Assembly (NCBI RefSeq): GCF_001458355.1
Contig: NZ_CYSA01000028.1
Coordinates: forward strand, 186,001-250,000
Reading direction: 5' to 3'
DNA length: 64,000 nucleotides
Origin: Thalassovita gelatinovora
Lineage (GTDB): Bacteria; Pseudomonadota; Alphaproteobacteria; Rhodobacterales; Rhodobacteraceae
The translations under genes were made by a program, and so were the position numbers. Positions 18,555-27,699 of this stretch are shown here, piece after piece (positions within the stretch are counted from its first letter, which is position 1; every line of letters starts with the position of its first letter). The notes beneath the pieces were generated by a model. That model searched no databases and was not told the DNA's origin. It saw only the letters and a program-made list of their open reading frames with translations.

Positions 18555-19175
18555 TCAGCCAGCGAAGCCAAACGCCTTGAGACCATCAAGCACGAATTGC
18601 ACCGACAGGGCGGCCAGCAGCATGCCCAGCAAGCGGGTCACGACATTGATCCCGGTTTTGCCAAGTGCGCGTTCCAGCAATCCACTGGACATGAACAGCA
18701 CCAGTGCAATCAGCAGCACCGCCAGCATGATCCCCAACACCATTGCAAGCCCCAACAGTCCGGGTTGCTGACCGGCCAGCAGGATGATCGTTGCAATTGA
18801 CCCAGGCCCGGCGATCAGCGGCATCGCCAAAGGAAAAACTGATGGATCGTCGCTGTGATCTTCTTCTTCCGCCTGATCTTCGCGCCTTTTGGTGCGGCGC
18901 TGGAATAGCATGTCAAGCGCGGTTAGGAACAACAGGATGCCACCCGCGATGCGAAAGGCGGCCATCGAAATGCCGACAAAACCCAAAACAGCCTCACCGA
19001 ACAGCGCGAACAGGCTGAGCAAAAGCCCGGCCAGCATGCAGGCGCGTAGCGCGATCTTGCGCCGTTTTGCGGGGGACATGCCTTGCGTTAAAGCGACAAA
19101 GATCGGGGTCAGCCCGATCGGGTCCATGATCACGAAAAGCGTGACGAAACCGGTGATGAGAAATGCGGTATCCAT
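18555..19175 (-). CDS. MarC family integral membrane protein
   Basis: 206 residues, six predicted transmembrane helices. The family signature FVIMDPIGLTPIFVALT opens helix 1 and PLIAGPGSIATIILL sits in the second half, with an acidic cytoplasmic loop (RREDQAEEEDHSDD) between the halves. MarC/UPF0056 proteins are of unsettled function; an early antibiotic-resistance link was withdrawn. It stands alone on the minus strand. Confidence 0.93.
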   Translation of the reverse strand: MDTAFLITGFVTLFVIMDPIGLTPIFVALTQGMSPAKRRKIALRACMLAGLLLSLFALFGEAVLGFVGISMAAFRIAGGILLFLTALDMLFQRRTKRREDQAEEEDHSDDPSVFPLAMPLIAGPGSIATIILLAGQQPGLLGLAMVLGIMLAVLLIALVLFMSSGLLERALGKTGINVVTRLLGMLLAALSVQFVLDGLKAFGFAG

Positions 19176-19281
19176 GGCAGGATCGGTATCGTGGAACCGG
19201 TGACGGGTGCAAGGGTCGGTTTAAGATGATCCGCGCGGCGCCGCTAATCAGGTTGGGCGATGGCTTCTGCCGGGGCGGGGG

Positions 19282-21141
19282 CTAGGATTTTTCGGCTGTT
19301 TCCAATTTTTCAAGCGCTTGCATCCACAGCGCTTCGGCACGTTCCAGACCGTTCATGACTTCCGCATATTTTTTCTGCAGAACCACGGCTTCGCCTTTGC
19401 GTTCTTCATACAGGGACCGGTCGGCTAGCTTGCTGGCCAGTCTGTCGCGCATATCGTTCAGTTTTTCGATCCGTATCTCGCATTTACGCGCATCGGCGCG
19501 CAGTGCCAGAATGGCGTCGCGGCTGGCACGTTTGGGGGCCGGGGCCGGTTTGGATTTGGATTTGGATTGTTTGCTGGGCTTGTCCGATTGCAAAAGCATT
19601 TTGCGATAGGCATCCAGATCTTCCTCGTAGGGCGATACTGTGCCGTCTTTGACCAACCAAAGCCGGTCTGCCACCATCGACAGCAGATGCATGTCGTGGC
19701 TGACCAGAATGACCGCGCCGGAATAAGCGGTCAGCGCTTCAACCAGCGCTTCGCGGCTTTCGATGTCAAGGTGGTTGGTCGGTTCGTCGAGGATCAAAAG
19801 ATGCGGCGCGGGCAGGGTGGCCAGAAGCAGCGACAAGCGGGCCTTTTGACCACCTGAAAGGCGCCCGACCTTGGTTTCTACCTGTGCCGCCATCAGGCCG
19901 AAACCGGCCAGTTTGGCGCGCAGCTTGGCCTGCATCTGTCCGGGCAATTCGCGTTGCAGATGCTGCAAAGGGGTTTCATCGACCCGCAATTCATCGACCT
20001 GATGTTGGGCGAAGAAACCGATACGCAGTTTCGAGGATCGGTTGATCTTGCCACCCATCGGGGCCAACCGGTCCGACAGCATCTTGGCCAAGGTCGATTT
20101 ACCCTGACCGTTCTTGCCCAAAAGCGCGATCCGGTCATCCTGATCGATGCGCAGATCTAGCCGTTTCAGTACCGCGTTGCCATCATATCCAACCGAAACA
20201 TCTTCTGTGGAAATGATCGGGGGTGACAAGGTTTCGGGTTCGGGAAAGGTGAAAACTGTCCGCGCGGCGTCTTCGGGTGCGCGGATGGTTTCCATCTTTT
20301 CCAGCATCTTGACGCGCGATTGCGCCTGTTTGGCCTTGCTGGCCTTGGCCTTGAACCGGTCGACGAAGCTTTGCAGATGGGCGCGTTGCAAGTCTTGCTT
20401 CTTGGCCGCGGCGGCCTGTACGGCGCGTTGAGCGGTGCGTTGGCGCACGAATTGGTCATAAGGGCCGGTGTAATAGGTCAATTGCCGGTTATCCAAATGC
20501 AAGATCGCCCCGACCGCACGGTTCAGCAAATCGCGGTCATGGCTGATGATCAGCACCGTGTGAGGATATTTGGCGATATAGGCTTCAAGCCAAAGCGCCC
20601 CTTCCAGATCGAGATAGTTGGTCGGTTCATCCAGCAGCAGGTAGTCGGGTTGGGCGAACAGCACCGCCGCCAGCGCCACCCGCATCCGCCAACCGCCGGA
20701 AAAGGCCGAGCAGGGCATCAATTGTTCGTCGCTGTCAAACCCAAGCCCCTTGAGAATGGACGAGGCGCGCGCTTCGGCGCTCCAGGCGTCGATATCGGCC
20801 AGACGGGTCTGGATGTCGGCAATCCTTGCGGGGTCCTTGGTCTGATCGGCCTCGGCCAGCAGTTCAGCGCGTTCGATGTCCGCGGCCAGAACCGTATCTA
20901 TCAACGACACCTCGTTGCCGGGGACTTCCTGGGCGACGCCGCCAATCCGGGCACGCGAAGGCAATGAAATCGACCCGCCGTCGAGATGCAGTTCCCCCCT
21001 GATCAGCTTGAACAAGGTGGTTTTCCCGGCGCCGTTCCGGCCGATCAAACCGACCTTGTGGCCGGTGGGAATGGTGGCCGAGGCCCCTTCGAACAGGGGG
21101 CGGCCTTCTATCGAATAGGTGAGATCATCAATGCGCAACAT
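19282..21141 (-). CDS. ABC-F family ATP-binding protein (YheS-like)
   Basis: Soluble tandem-ATPase of the ABC-F type, a class that acts on ribosomes (translation factors or antibiotic-resistance proteins), not transport. 619 residues. NBD1 has Walker A GRNGAGKTT and Walker B YLLLDEPTNYLDLEG; the interdomain linker is the Lys/Arg-rich P-site tRNA interaction motif (about 245-290). NBD2 has GKNGQGKST, signature LSGGQKARLSL and LLILDEPTNHLDIES. NBD1's signature is the variant FSGGWRMRVAL, usual in ABC-F. The C-terminus is a Lys-rich coiled coil (540-619). Closest in layout to YheS/Uup; exact subfamily not certain. Confidence 0.94.
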   Translation of the reverse strand: MLRIDDLTYSIEGRPLFEGASATIPTGHKVGLIGRNGAGKTTLFKLIRGELHLDGGSISLPSRARIGGVAQEVPGNEVSLIDTVLAADIERAELLAEADQTKDPARIADIQTRLADIDAWSAEARASSILKGLGFDSDEQLMPCSAFSGGWRMRVALAAVLFAQPDYLLLDEPTNYLDLEGALWLEAYIAKYPHTVLIISHDRDLLNRAVGAILHLDNRQLTYYTGPYDQFVRQRTAQRAVQAAAAKKQDLQRAHLQSFVDRFKAKASKAKQAQSRVKMLEKMETIRAPEDAARTVFTFPEPETLSPPIISTEDVSVGYDGNAVLKRLDLRIDQDDRIALLGKNGQGKSTLAKMLSDRLAPMGGKINRSSKLRIGFFAQHQVDELRVDETPLQHLQRELPGQMQAKLRAKLAGFGLMAAQVETKVGRLSGGQKARLSLLLATLPAPHLLILDEPTNHLDIESREALVEALTAYSGAVILVSHDMHLLSMVADRLWLVKDGTVSPYEEDLDAYRKMLLQSDKPSKQSKSKSKPAPAPKRASRDAILALRADARKCEIRIEKLNDMRDRLASKLADRSLYEERKGEAVVLQKKYAEVMNGLERAEALWMQALEKLETAEKS

Positions 21142-21269
21142 GAGCGCGGAGTGCCAGAGGGTGGGGGGGCTGTCAATCGCTTGCCGACAATTCCGGCGCC
21201 TTGCATGTCCGCGGGCAGGGGCGTACCCTTAATAAGTTAACCTGTTAATTAAATTTCAACGGAAATTCC

Positions 21270-22463
21270 ATGCAAATCACCCGCAGCAAACCGCGCCTGC
21301 TGACGCTGATCCTGCTGACATCGCTTGCGGTGATGTCATTGAATATGTTTCTGCCCTCGCTTAGCCGGATCGCTTCGGAATTCGAGGCTGACTATTCCGT
21401 CGCTTCGCTGTCTATCGGCGGGTACCTAGCGATATCGGCACTGTTGCAACTGGTAATGGGCCCACTGTCGGACATGGTTGGGCGCAGGCCGGTAATCCTG
21501 ACCGGGTTGGCGATCTTTACGCTTGCGTCAATTGGCTGCGCGCTGGCGGGAACGATTTGGGTTTTTCTCGGTTTTCGGTTGCTGCAAGGCGCGGTGGTGT
21601 CGGGCATGGTTCTGTCCCGCGCGGTGATCCGGGATGTAGCGGTACCGTCCGAAGCTGCGCGATTGCTGGCGGTCGTTGGATCGGCCATGGCACTGGCCCC
21701 GCTTCTGGCCCCGGTGTTGGGGGGGGTATTGGACCAATTTTTGGGCTGGCGGTCGGATTTCTGGGTCTTTGCCCTATGCGGTGCGGCGCTTTTCATCCTG
21801 TGCTGGATCGATCTGGGCGAAACCAATTTGACACGGCAGAATAGTTTCCGCGCTCAGTTTCGCACTTACCCCGAATTGCTGCGCTCTGGGTCGTTCTGGG
21901 CCTATTGCGCCTGTCTGATTTTTTCCATTGGCGGATTTTACGCGTATCTGGCCGGTGCGCCGCAGGTCGGTGAACAGGCTTTCAATCTGAGCCCCAGCGC
22001 GTTGGGGCTGTTGATGGGGGCAACGGCGGCGGGTTTTATGGTGGGTAATGTGATTTCCACCCGGATCGGGGCCCGGGTTGGCATGATGGCGTTGATCATC
22101 GCGGGACGGTGGGTGTCGTTAGGCGGCATTGTGGCCGCGATGGCGCTGCTGGCAATCGGGGTGTTTCATCCTGCGGTCCTGTTTGCTGGCGCTGTGATGC
22201 TGGGTCTGGGCAATGGGTTGACCCTTCCGGGGGCCAATGCGGGGGTCATGTCGGTACAGCCACGACTGGCTGGCAGCGCGTCGGGCCTGTCGGGGGCGTT
22301 GACCGTGGGCATCGGCGCGGTGCTGACCCCTTTGGTCAGCGCAATGGTCACCGGGCCGATGGGGGTCTATGTCCTGTTGGGGGCGATGGCGTTGGCCAGC
22401 CTGGCCGGTGTGGTGGCCGCCTATGTCATTCAGGCCTTGGATAGAAGGCTGCAACCGGCGTGA
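21270..22463 (+). CDS. MFS transporter, Bcr/CflA (DHA1) drug-efflux type
   Basis: 397 residues, 12 hydrophobic helices. The motif A loop is GPLSDMVGRRPVILTGLAIF after helix 2, with helix 4 FRLLQGAVVSGMVLSRAVIRD typical of the Bcr/CflA family, which exports bicyclomycin, chloramphenicol-type drugs or cysteine. Divergent from the ABC-F gene; the 128-bp gap contains an AT-rich dyad-like stretch (TTAACCTGTTAATTAA, about 21237-21252), a possible promoter/operator. Confidence 0.92.
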   Translation: MQITRSKPRLLTLILLTSLAVMSLNMFLPSLSRIASEFEADYSVASLSIGGYLAISALLQLVMGPLSDMVGRRPVILTGLAIFTLASIGCALAGTIWVFLGFRLLQGAVVSGMVLSRAVIRDVAVPSEAARLLAVVGSAMALAPLLAPVLGGVLDQFLGWRSDFWVFALCGAALFILCWIDLGETNLTRQNSFRAQFRTYPELLRSGSFWAYCACLIFSIGGFYAYLAGAPQVGEQAFNLSPSALGLLMGATAAGFMVGNVISTRIGARVGMMALIIAGRWVSLGGIVAAMALLAIGVFHPAVLFAGAVMLGLGNGLTLPGANAGVMSVQPRLAGSASGLSGALTVGIGAVLTPLVSAMVTGPMGVYVLLGAMALASLAGVVAAYVIQALDRRLQPA

Positions 22464-22558
22464 TTGCGGCTTTTCAAACTGTAAAACGCATGATAGCAGG
22501 ACGGCGATTTCCACAATGTCGGGCAGCGGCCCGGCCCCGGTAACCGAGGACAATACCC

Positions 22559-22981
22559 ATGGCCATTCAACGCACCTTTAGCATCATCAAGCCTGACGCC
22601 ACCAAGCGCAACCTGACCGGCGCGATTAACGCCAAGCTGGAAGCCGCTGGCCTGCGCATCGTCGCACAAAAGCGGATCCACCTGAGCAAGGCGCAGGCCG
22701 GCGTATTCTATGCTGTGCATGCCGAACGCCCCTTCTATGACGAACTGTGCGAATTCATGGCGTCCGAGCCGATCGTGGTTCAGGTTTTGGAAGGCGAAGA
22801 CGCCATTGCCAAGAACCGCGAAGTCATGGGCGCGACCAACCCGGCCGAAGCCGCCGAAGGCACCATCCGCAAGGAATTCGCCCTGTCGATCGGTGAAAAT
22901 TCGGTCCACGGGTCGGACGCGGAAGAAACTGCAGCGGTTGAGATCGCTTATTTCTTCTCGGGTCTCGAACTGGTCGGCTAA
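22559..22981 (+). CDS. ndk: Nucleoside diphosphate kinase
   Basis: Transfers the gamma-phosphate of ATP to NDPs through a phosphohistidine. 140 residues, standard length. N-terminal [10 protein letters not shown], catalytic region [15 protein letters not shown] then [13 protein letters not shown] with the active-site histidine in NSVHGSD. GAGGAC ribosome site. A strong terminator follows. Confidence 0.98.
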   Translation: MAIQRTFSIIKPDATKRNLTGAINAKLEAAGLRIVAQKRIHLSKAQAGVFYAVHAERPFYDELCEFMASEPIVVQVLEGEDAIAKNREVMGATNPAEAAEGTIRKEFALSIGENSVHGSDAEETAAVEIAYFFSGLELVG

Positions 22982-23007
22982 GCCACCTGTTTGCAACGAA
23001 TGAACGT

Positions 23008-23040
23008 GGGGTCGCTTTCTTCGGAAAGCGGCCCTTTTCG
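23008..23040 (+). terminator. Rho-independent terminator of ndk
   Basis: 10-bp stem GGTCGCTTTC / GAAAGCGGCC (one T-G pair) closed by a TTCG tetraloop (23020-23023) and followed by CTTTTCGTCTTT. Confidence 0.88.
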
Positions 23041-23100
23041 TCTTTGCCTCTACCGCTGTCCTTGGCTAGCGTGCGCAAGAAGGATTTAGGGAGGAAAGAA

Positions 23101-23505
23101 ATGACGAAATGCGCCATCGTGACCGGTGCAGCCCGGGGGATCGGGCTGGTGACCGCCAAGCAGTTTCTGGCAATGGGGTGGGCAGTTGCCTTGGTCGACC
23201 GGGATCGCGAAGAACTGGACAGAGCGATATCGCCGCTGGGGGCGCAGGCCGCAGCCATGCCCTATGACATATCCGATCCCGATCAGGTCGCCACTATGAT
23301 TACAGACACCTTGGCCGCATTCGGTCGGATCGATGCATTGGTGAACAACGCGATCCCGTTGAACCGCTATGGAAGCGAAGACGAAATCGCCAACGTGATC
23401 GTATTCCTGCGCTCTGACAAGGCCAGCTTTGTCACCGGTCAGGTTATCGCCGCCGATGGCGGGTTCGACAGCACCGGGGTGGGATTGCCCGCTTTGCGGG
23501 TATAA
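23101..23505 (+). pseudogene. Short-chain dehydrogenase/reductase with internal in-frame deletion
   Basis: The frame starts well (GGGAGGAAAG before ATG; MTKCAIVTGAARGIGLVTA, the SDR GxxxGxG motif) and ends well (VIVFLRSDKASFVTGQVI followed by AADGG, the SDR C-terminal motif). It is only 134 residues against a family norm near 250. The join falls at LVNNAIPLNRYGSEDEIANV: NNA (about residue 82) runs straight into the segment that should be near residue 195. The catalytic Ser-Tyr-x3-Lys region is therefore absent. Seen directly; loss of activity is inference from the family mechanism. Confidence 0.85.
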
Positions 23506-23532
23506 AGGCGCCGCAATGCTTTCGGGCATGAG

Positions 23533-23617
23533 GTAGGCCGGGCTTCAGCCCGGCAGTTCGCACTTTGCCCGATTAGCGGAAGGTTTGCCGGGACTGCCGG
23601 GCTGAAGCCCGGCCTAC
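23533..23617. repeat. 85-bp REP-like element with exact 24-bp inverted arms
   Basis: Left arm 23533-23556 (starts GTAGGCCGGGCTTCAGCC) and right arm 23594-23617 are exact reverse complements over 24 bases. Each arm is itself near-palindromic (GCCGGGCT TCAGCCCGGC core). Located between the SDR pseudogene and the convergent TfoX-like gene, as REP/BIME elements usually are; it may also act as a bidirectional terminator. Confidence 0.8.
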
Positions 23618-23621
23618 GGGG

Positions 23622-23978
23622 TTACGGCGCGTTTTTTGTTTTACCGGGCCGTTTCTCGACGACGCCGATTTCATCGAGAACTCTCTCGATCTCAGACTGC
23701 GGGGGGTGGTCGGGCGTCGCGGCGGCCTTGATCGCGTCGAACCGGGCGCGCAAGGCATCTTTTTCTGCGCCCTGGCAATCGTTCCAAGGGCGGCCTTGCA
23801 ACCCCATGACAAGCGCACAGTAACCGATGAAATGAGGGCGGCTGCCTGAGGAGATCAGCCGGGTATAGGCTGCGTCGGCACCAAGGGCGCGCAAACCCTC
23901 GGCCGACTGAATACCGGCACGGGTGCAGGCCTGTTCGACCGCGGGGCCGAGATTGCGAATTGAACTTACAGGGCTCAT
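23622..23978 (-). CDS. TfoX/Sxy C-terminal domain protein
   Basis: 118 residues. The helix-hairpin-helix-like start (VSSIRNLGPAVEQACTRAGIQSAEGLRALGADAAY) is the TfoX C-terminal domain signature, and HFIGYCALVMGLQGRPWND matches the rest of that domain. The N-terminal Sxy domain is absent; stand-alone C-terminal proteins are common in alphaproteobacteria and are not proven competence regulators. It converges on the SDR remnant across the inverted-repeat element. Confidence 0.85.
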   Translation of the reverse strand: MSPVSSIRNLGPAVEQACTRAGIQSAEGLRALGADAAYTRLISSGSRPHFIGYCALVMGLQGRPWNDCQGAEKDALRARFDAIKAAATPDHPPQSEIERVLDEIGVVEKRPGKTKNAP

Positions 23979-24012
23979 GCACCCTTTTTAGCGCAAGTAC
24001 CGTCGACGTCAC

Positions 24013-24135
24013 TCAGATGATCGCATAATCGGGATAGACCGGATGATATTTATCGGGCTTGCCGGTGCGCGGTTTGGGGACCTGCTGCGACGCCGGGGCC
24101 GCGGGTTTGTCCGGGGGATGTGGTGAATTAGCCAT
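24013..24135 (-). CDS. Small proline-rich protein (40 aa)
   Basis: Begins MANSPHPPDKPAAPAS and ends KYHPVYPDYAII. An AGGAG ribosome site lies nine bases before the ATG on the minus strand, and codon use is GC-rich like the neighbours. Proline- and lysine-rich, no membrane segment, Tyr-rich tail. Function unknown. Good start signals make it a likely real small gene just upstream of the TfoX-like gene. Confidence 0.6.
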   Translation of the reverse strand: MANSPHPPDKPAAPASQQVPKPRTGKPDKYHPVYPDYAII

Positions 24136-24287
24136 AACTCATACTCCTACCAAGGGCAGGCCCGCTCGGAATAAGGTCGGGCCATATTTCAGGGTAGTCT
24201 GAGTCTGGCAAAAATATCAGGCGCGTAAATGGGGGCAAAGGGGTCAAATTCAGGCAATTTCATGCCGGAAAGACTGGCGACAGGTGC

Positions 24288-24328
24288 CCAAAAGAAAGTC
24301 CCCGGCACGGGTGGGCCATGCCGGGGAC
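24288..24328 (-). terminator. Terminator of the acyl-CoA synthetase gene
   Basis: 10-bp perfect stem GTCCCCGGCA / TGCCGGGGAC (24298-24307, 24319-24328), followed on the minus strand by TTTCTTTTGGG. It lies 17 bp past the stop at 24345. Confidence 0.8.
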
Positions 24329-24344
24329 GCAGTATCGACCAAGT

Positions 24345-25970
24345 TTATTCAGCCTTGATCAACACATCTCCGAATTCGTCGCGCAGCTTGTTCTTGAGCA
24401 CCTTTCCGGTGCCGCCGATGGGCAATGCGTCAACGAAAATCACTCGATCGGGGATTTGCCATTTGGCGATTTTACCATCGTAGAAGGCCAGCAGTTCTTC
24501 TTCGCTGGGAGTGGCGCCGGTGACAGGCAGAACCACCAGAACCGGGCGTTCGTCCCATTTTTCATGCCGCGCAGCAATGGCGGCGGCATTGGCGACGCCG
24601 GGGTGGCCGATGGCGATGTTTTCCAGCTCGACGGTGGAAATCCATTCGCCACCCGATTTGATGATGTCCTTGCTGCGGTCGCGGATGATCATGAAACCAT
24701 CCGGATCAATGGTGGCGACATCGCCGGTATCAAACCAGCCGTCCAGCGTCAGAGCGGTCTTTTCCACCTTGAAATAGGTATCGACGATCCAATGGCCACG
24801 GATTTGTAATTCGCCCTGCGTTTCACCATCGTTGGGCAGAACATGACCTTCGTCATCGACGATGCGCAATTCGACGCCAAAGGGCGGACGGCCTTGACCT
24901 TCGCGGATCTTGTTTTGCTCGTCTTCGCTCAGGGTTTCATGTTTTTTCAGAAGCTTGTTCATGGTGCCTAGCGGGCTGGTTTCCGACATGCCCCAAGCAT
25001 GCATCACTTCGACCCCGAATTTTTCGCGGAACGCGGTGATCATCGACGGCGGACAGGCCGAACCGCCGATCACGGTGCGGGTCAGGCTTTCGGCCTTGCT
25101 GCCCAGTTTTTCCAGCGAGTGCAGCAGCCCCATCCAGATCGTCGGCACGCCAAGCGCCAGCGTGACCCCTTCTTGATCAATCAGTTTGACCAGACTGTCG
25201 CCATCCAAGTTCGGCCCCGGCAGCACCAGTTTGCTACCGGCGGCGGGGGCCATATAGGGAATGCCCCAAGCGTTGACATGGAACATCGGCACGACAGGCA
25301 TGACGCTTTCACGCGCCGAAAGCGCCAGCCCGTCGGGCTGATTGCCGGCAATCGAATGCAGCACGGTGGAACGGTGGGTATAAAGCACACCCTTGGGATT
25401 GCCCGTCGTGCCCGATGTGTAGCAAAGCGACGAGGAACTGTTTTCGTCGATGTCGGGCCAGACGTAATCGTCTTTGCCGGTTTCGATCAGTTCGTCATAG
25501 AATTTCAGCCCAGGCACCATGGCTGCGGCTTCTTCGTTGCGCGGGCCCATCAGCACCACGTGACGCAGGGTTTTCAGGTGTTCACCCAGCTTGGCAACGA
25601 CCGGAAGGAAGGTGCTGTCGAGAAACAGAACCTTATCCTCGGCGTGGTTGATGATATAGATCAGCTGTTCGGGAAACAGACGCGGATTTATGGTGTGGCA
25701 GATCATGCCAGCCCCGGCGACACCAAAGTAGATTTCCAGATGCCGCATGTTGTTCCACGCGATGGTGGCGCAGCGGTCGCCTTTTTCAATTCCCAAGGCT
25801 TCTAGCGCCGACGCCAGCTTGCGGGTTCTCAGCTCAACCTCACCCCAGTTGGACCGATAAAGACCGCCATCGGTTTCCACCGATACGACCTCGGTTCCGG
25901 CGTGATAGCGCGCGGCATGGGCGATCAGCGAACTGATGGTCAGTTGCTGCGTCATCATTTTTCCAAGCAT
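24345..25970 (-). CDS. Long-chain / fatty acyl-CoA synthetase (AMP-forming)
   Basis: ANL-superfamily adenylating enzyme that activates a fatty acid as acyl-AMP and then acyl-CoA. The ATG at 25970 (MLGKMM) is chosen because AGGAGG lies five bases upstream; it gives 541 residues. Motifs: P-loop [64 protein letters not shown] and the catalytic lysine near the C-terminus in [14 protein letters not shown]. Similar to DMSP-/medium-chain acyl-CoA ligase groups; exact substrate cannot be told. Stand-alone with its own terminator. Confidence 0.92.
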   Translation of the reverse strand: MLGKMMTQQLTISSLIAHAARYHAGTEVVSVETDGGLYRSNWGEVELRTRKLASALEALGIEKGDRCATIAWNNMRHLEIYFGVAGAGMICHTINPRLFPEQLIYIINHAEDKVLFLDSTFLPVVAKLGEHLKTLRHVVLMGPRNEEAAAMVPGLKFYDELIETGKDDYVWPDIDENSSSSLCYTSGTTGNPKGVLYTHRSTVLHSIAGNQPDGLALSARESVMPVVPMFHVNAWGIPYMAPAAGSKLVLPGPNLDGDSLVKLIDQEGVTLALGVPTIWMGLLHSLEKLGSKAESLTRTVIGGSACPPSMITAFREKFGVEVMHAWGMSETSPLGTMNKLLKKHETLSEDEQNKIREGQGRPPFGVELRIVDDEGHVLPNDGETQGELQIRGHWIVDTYFKVEKTALTLDGWFDTGDVATIDPDGFMIIRDRSKDIIKSGGEWISTVELENIAIGHPGVANAAAIAARHEKWDERPVLVVLPVTGATPSEEELLAFYDGKIAKWQIPDRVIFVDALPIGGTGKVLKNKLRDEFGDVLIKAE

Positions 25971-26222
25971 TGGATCCTCCTGTCTGGTCCATCCCACCCG
26001 CGCCGATGCGCAGGACGTGTCTCCCCACCTGAGCTTGAGCGCAGGCCCTGTTGCGATCGCGAACTGAAACGATCAGTTCAGTTTTGTCCAGATGCCGACG
26101 TCCCACAACGCAGCGTCAAAAGGGAGGGTTGACGTAACGATACCCACAAGCAGCGCAATCCTGAAAGGTGTTGCCATCCTGCTTGACGCTTTGAAGTGCT
26201 GCGCATAATCAGGGGGCAAGGT

Positions 26223-26298
26223 GGGCCTGTAGCTCAACGGTTAGAGCAGAGCGCTCATAACGCTTTGGTTGCGGGTTCAAATCCTGCCGGGCCTACCA
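26223..26298 (+). tRNA. tRNA-Ile(CAT), probably lysidine-modified
   Basis: 76 bases with encoded CCA. Acceptor GGGCCTG / CGGGCCT (G-U at both ends of the set), D-arm GCTCAACGGTTAGAGC, anticodon loop CTCATAA (anticodon CAT), T-arm GCGGG-TTCAAAT-CCTGC. The loop and the TTGGTTGCGGGTTCAA stretch resemble tRNA-Ile2 genes whose CAT is read as k2C-A-U rather than methionine; assignment to Ile over Met is moderately sure. Its 3' half is the apparent prophage integration site. Confidence 0.93.
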
Positions 26299-26339
26299 AG
26301 CACCTAAAAACTTATATAAAAATCAATGCGTTGAGTTGT

Positions 26340-26375
26340 AATGTGTCCCACGAAAATTTGCGCGTGGGACACATT
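26340..26375. repeat. 13-bp inverted repeat at the integrase stop
   Basis: AATGTGTCCCACG (26340-26352), 10-base loop, CGTGGGACACATT (26363-26375), perfect. It overlaps the integrase stop codon and lies 41 bp from the tRNA end. No T-run. It may be an integrase arm-type site, a processing hairpin or the integrase terminator. Confidence 0.6.
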
Positions 26376-27459
26376 ACCACTCCATTCCCTCCAATTTACG
26401 CATGGCGTCGGCGGCGAGTCTCCACCTCTCCACGCCTTGCGTATAGACCTCGGACGTCTTCGCCTGGGTATGCCCGTGGATGGTCATGATCTGGTATTGG
26501 GTGCAGCCTTCATGTGCCAGAAGGTGGCCGGTCGCCTTGCGGATTCCGTGACTGGACAGCCCTTCAAGGCCAGCGTCGTCGCACCACTTTCGGAACCTGT
26601 TGCGCAGTCCCTCTGGCGATTTGAATGGGCGTCCGTATTCGGTCAGCAGGTATTTTTCGCCCTGGACCTTGGGCGCGCGCGTGGCTTTGTAGAGTGGTGG
26701 CATGATAGGTATCACGACCTCCGCTGATCCCTTCTTCGTGGGCTGCCAGCGCAGGGCGAGGATGCCATCGATCAGTTCCTCGTTGCCACGTCCAAGGCGG
26801 ACCGCATCGCTGATACGGCAGGCTGTGAACATGAACAGGGTCAGGCAGAGATGCGCAGCGGTGCCGGGAGGGTGGACTGCCTTGTAGTTTTTGAGGTCCT
26901 CGATGGTCCAGGGCTTGGCGCCGCCCTTGCCCTTGTTGATTTTGCCGATGCCAGTGGCCGGGTTGACCGAACAGATGCCGCGCTCGATCGCCCAGACATA
27001 CATCGCGCGGATCGTCTTCACCATGTTATCGGCTGCGCCTGGTGTTCCCGACATTGTGTCCCTAAATTCGACGAGCTTTTCGCTCGGCATTTGCAGCGCG
27101 TATTCGCCGTATTCTGATGAAAACCGGTTCAGCATCGACTTGCGCTGCTTCTGAGTGTCCGGGGACATCAGGCCGGAATCGACCATCTTGTTCATCGCGT
27201 CCAGGTATTTCAGGACCAGCCATTCGATCGACTGCGGTATCGCGTTCGATATGCGCGGATTTGCCTTCTGTGGCTGTTTCCCGGCGCGAGCTGTAAGGTA
27301 TTGCTCTATGAAATCAGGATGATCAGGTCCGACGGTCAGCGCGATCCGGCGCTTTGGATTGCCGTCCTGTCGCACCCTGTAGCGCAGGTTGCCGGATGGC
27401 AATCTTTCCTCCAGCAGGCCGGGATAACTCACCTTCATGCTGTCCCTGCCTATCACCAT
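26374..27459 (-). CDS. Tyrosine recombinase, phage integrase
   Basis: 361 residues. N-terminal arm-binding domain (SYPGLLEERLPSGNLRYRVR), SAM-like core-binding domain (about 85-180), C-terminal catalytic domain with the Arg in TACRISDAVRL, the HxxR box in SSHGIRKATGH, and His...Tyr in IHGHTQAKTSEVYTQG. All catalytic residues are present. The ATG overlaps the stop of the upstream 58-aa gene (ATGGTGA). An internal start at 27438 with AGGGA before it is an alternative. Its 3' end points at the tRNA, as usual for tRNA-integrating phages. Confidence 0.95.
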   Translation of the reverse strand: MVIGRDSMKVSYPGLLEERLPSGNLRYRVRQDGNPKRRIALTVGPDHPDFIEQYLTARAGKQPQKANPRISNAIPQSIEWLVLKYLDAMNKMVDSGLMSPDTQKQRKSMLNRFSSEYGEYALQMPSEKLVEFRDTMSGTPGAADNMVKTIRAMYVWAIERGICSVNPATGIGKINKGKGGAKPWTIEDLKNYKAVHPPGTAAHLCLTLFMFTACRISDAVRLGRGNEELIDGILALRWQPTKKGSAEVVIPIMPPLYKATRAPKVQGEKYLLTEYGRPFKSPEGLRNRFRKWCDDAGLEGLSSHGIRKATGHLLAHEGCTQYQIMTIHGHTQAKTSEVYTQGVERWRLAADAMRKLEGMEW

Positions 27460-27629
27460 TGTTTCGGGATCCTAGCATCGGCCTGTTTTTGCGGCTTGTC
27501 CACAATGATTGTCAGTACCCTGATCGTGCCGTCTGGTTCGATCTCGACGCCGGACACCGACAGGCCGCATTTCTGCGTTGCCTCAACCGCACGGGTGATT
27601 TCCGCTTTGCTGGCCCGGCACTTTGGCAT
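27453..27629 (-). CDS. Small phage protein upstream of integrase (58 aa)
   Basis: Starts MPKCRASKAEITRAVEATQK and reads on to GLSVSGVEIEPDGTIRVLTI. It overlaps the integrase start by seven bases (ATGGTGA). A short helix followed by two beta strands. Position next to the integrase would suit a recombination directionality factor, but there is no recognisable winged-helix excisionase motif. Similar small proteins precede integrases in many alphaproteobacterial prophages (recollection, not checked). Confidence 0.7.
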   Translation of the reverse strand: MPKCRASKAEITRAVEATQKCGLSVSGVEIEPDGTIRVLTIIVDKPQKQADARIPKQW

Positions 27630-27630
27630 G

Positions 27631-27699
27631 TCAGGAACCTTTTGTCGTCATTTTGGAGAGATTTTCGCGCGCTGGATTGGTGTTGTTATTCTTTGCCAT
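27631..27699 (-). CDS. Possible 22-aa peptide between gapR and the 58-aa gene
   Basis: MAKNNNTNPARENLSKMTTK plus two residues. Its ATG overlaps the gapR TGA by one base (TGATG) and its own stop ends one base before the next ATG, so it fits exactly into the operon. No recognisable function; supported only by its perfect packing. Confidence 0.4.
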   Translation of the reverse strand: MAKNNNTNPARENLSKMTTKGS

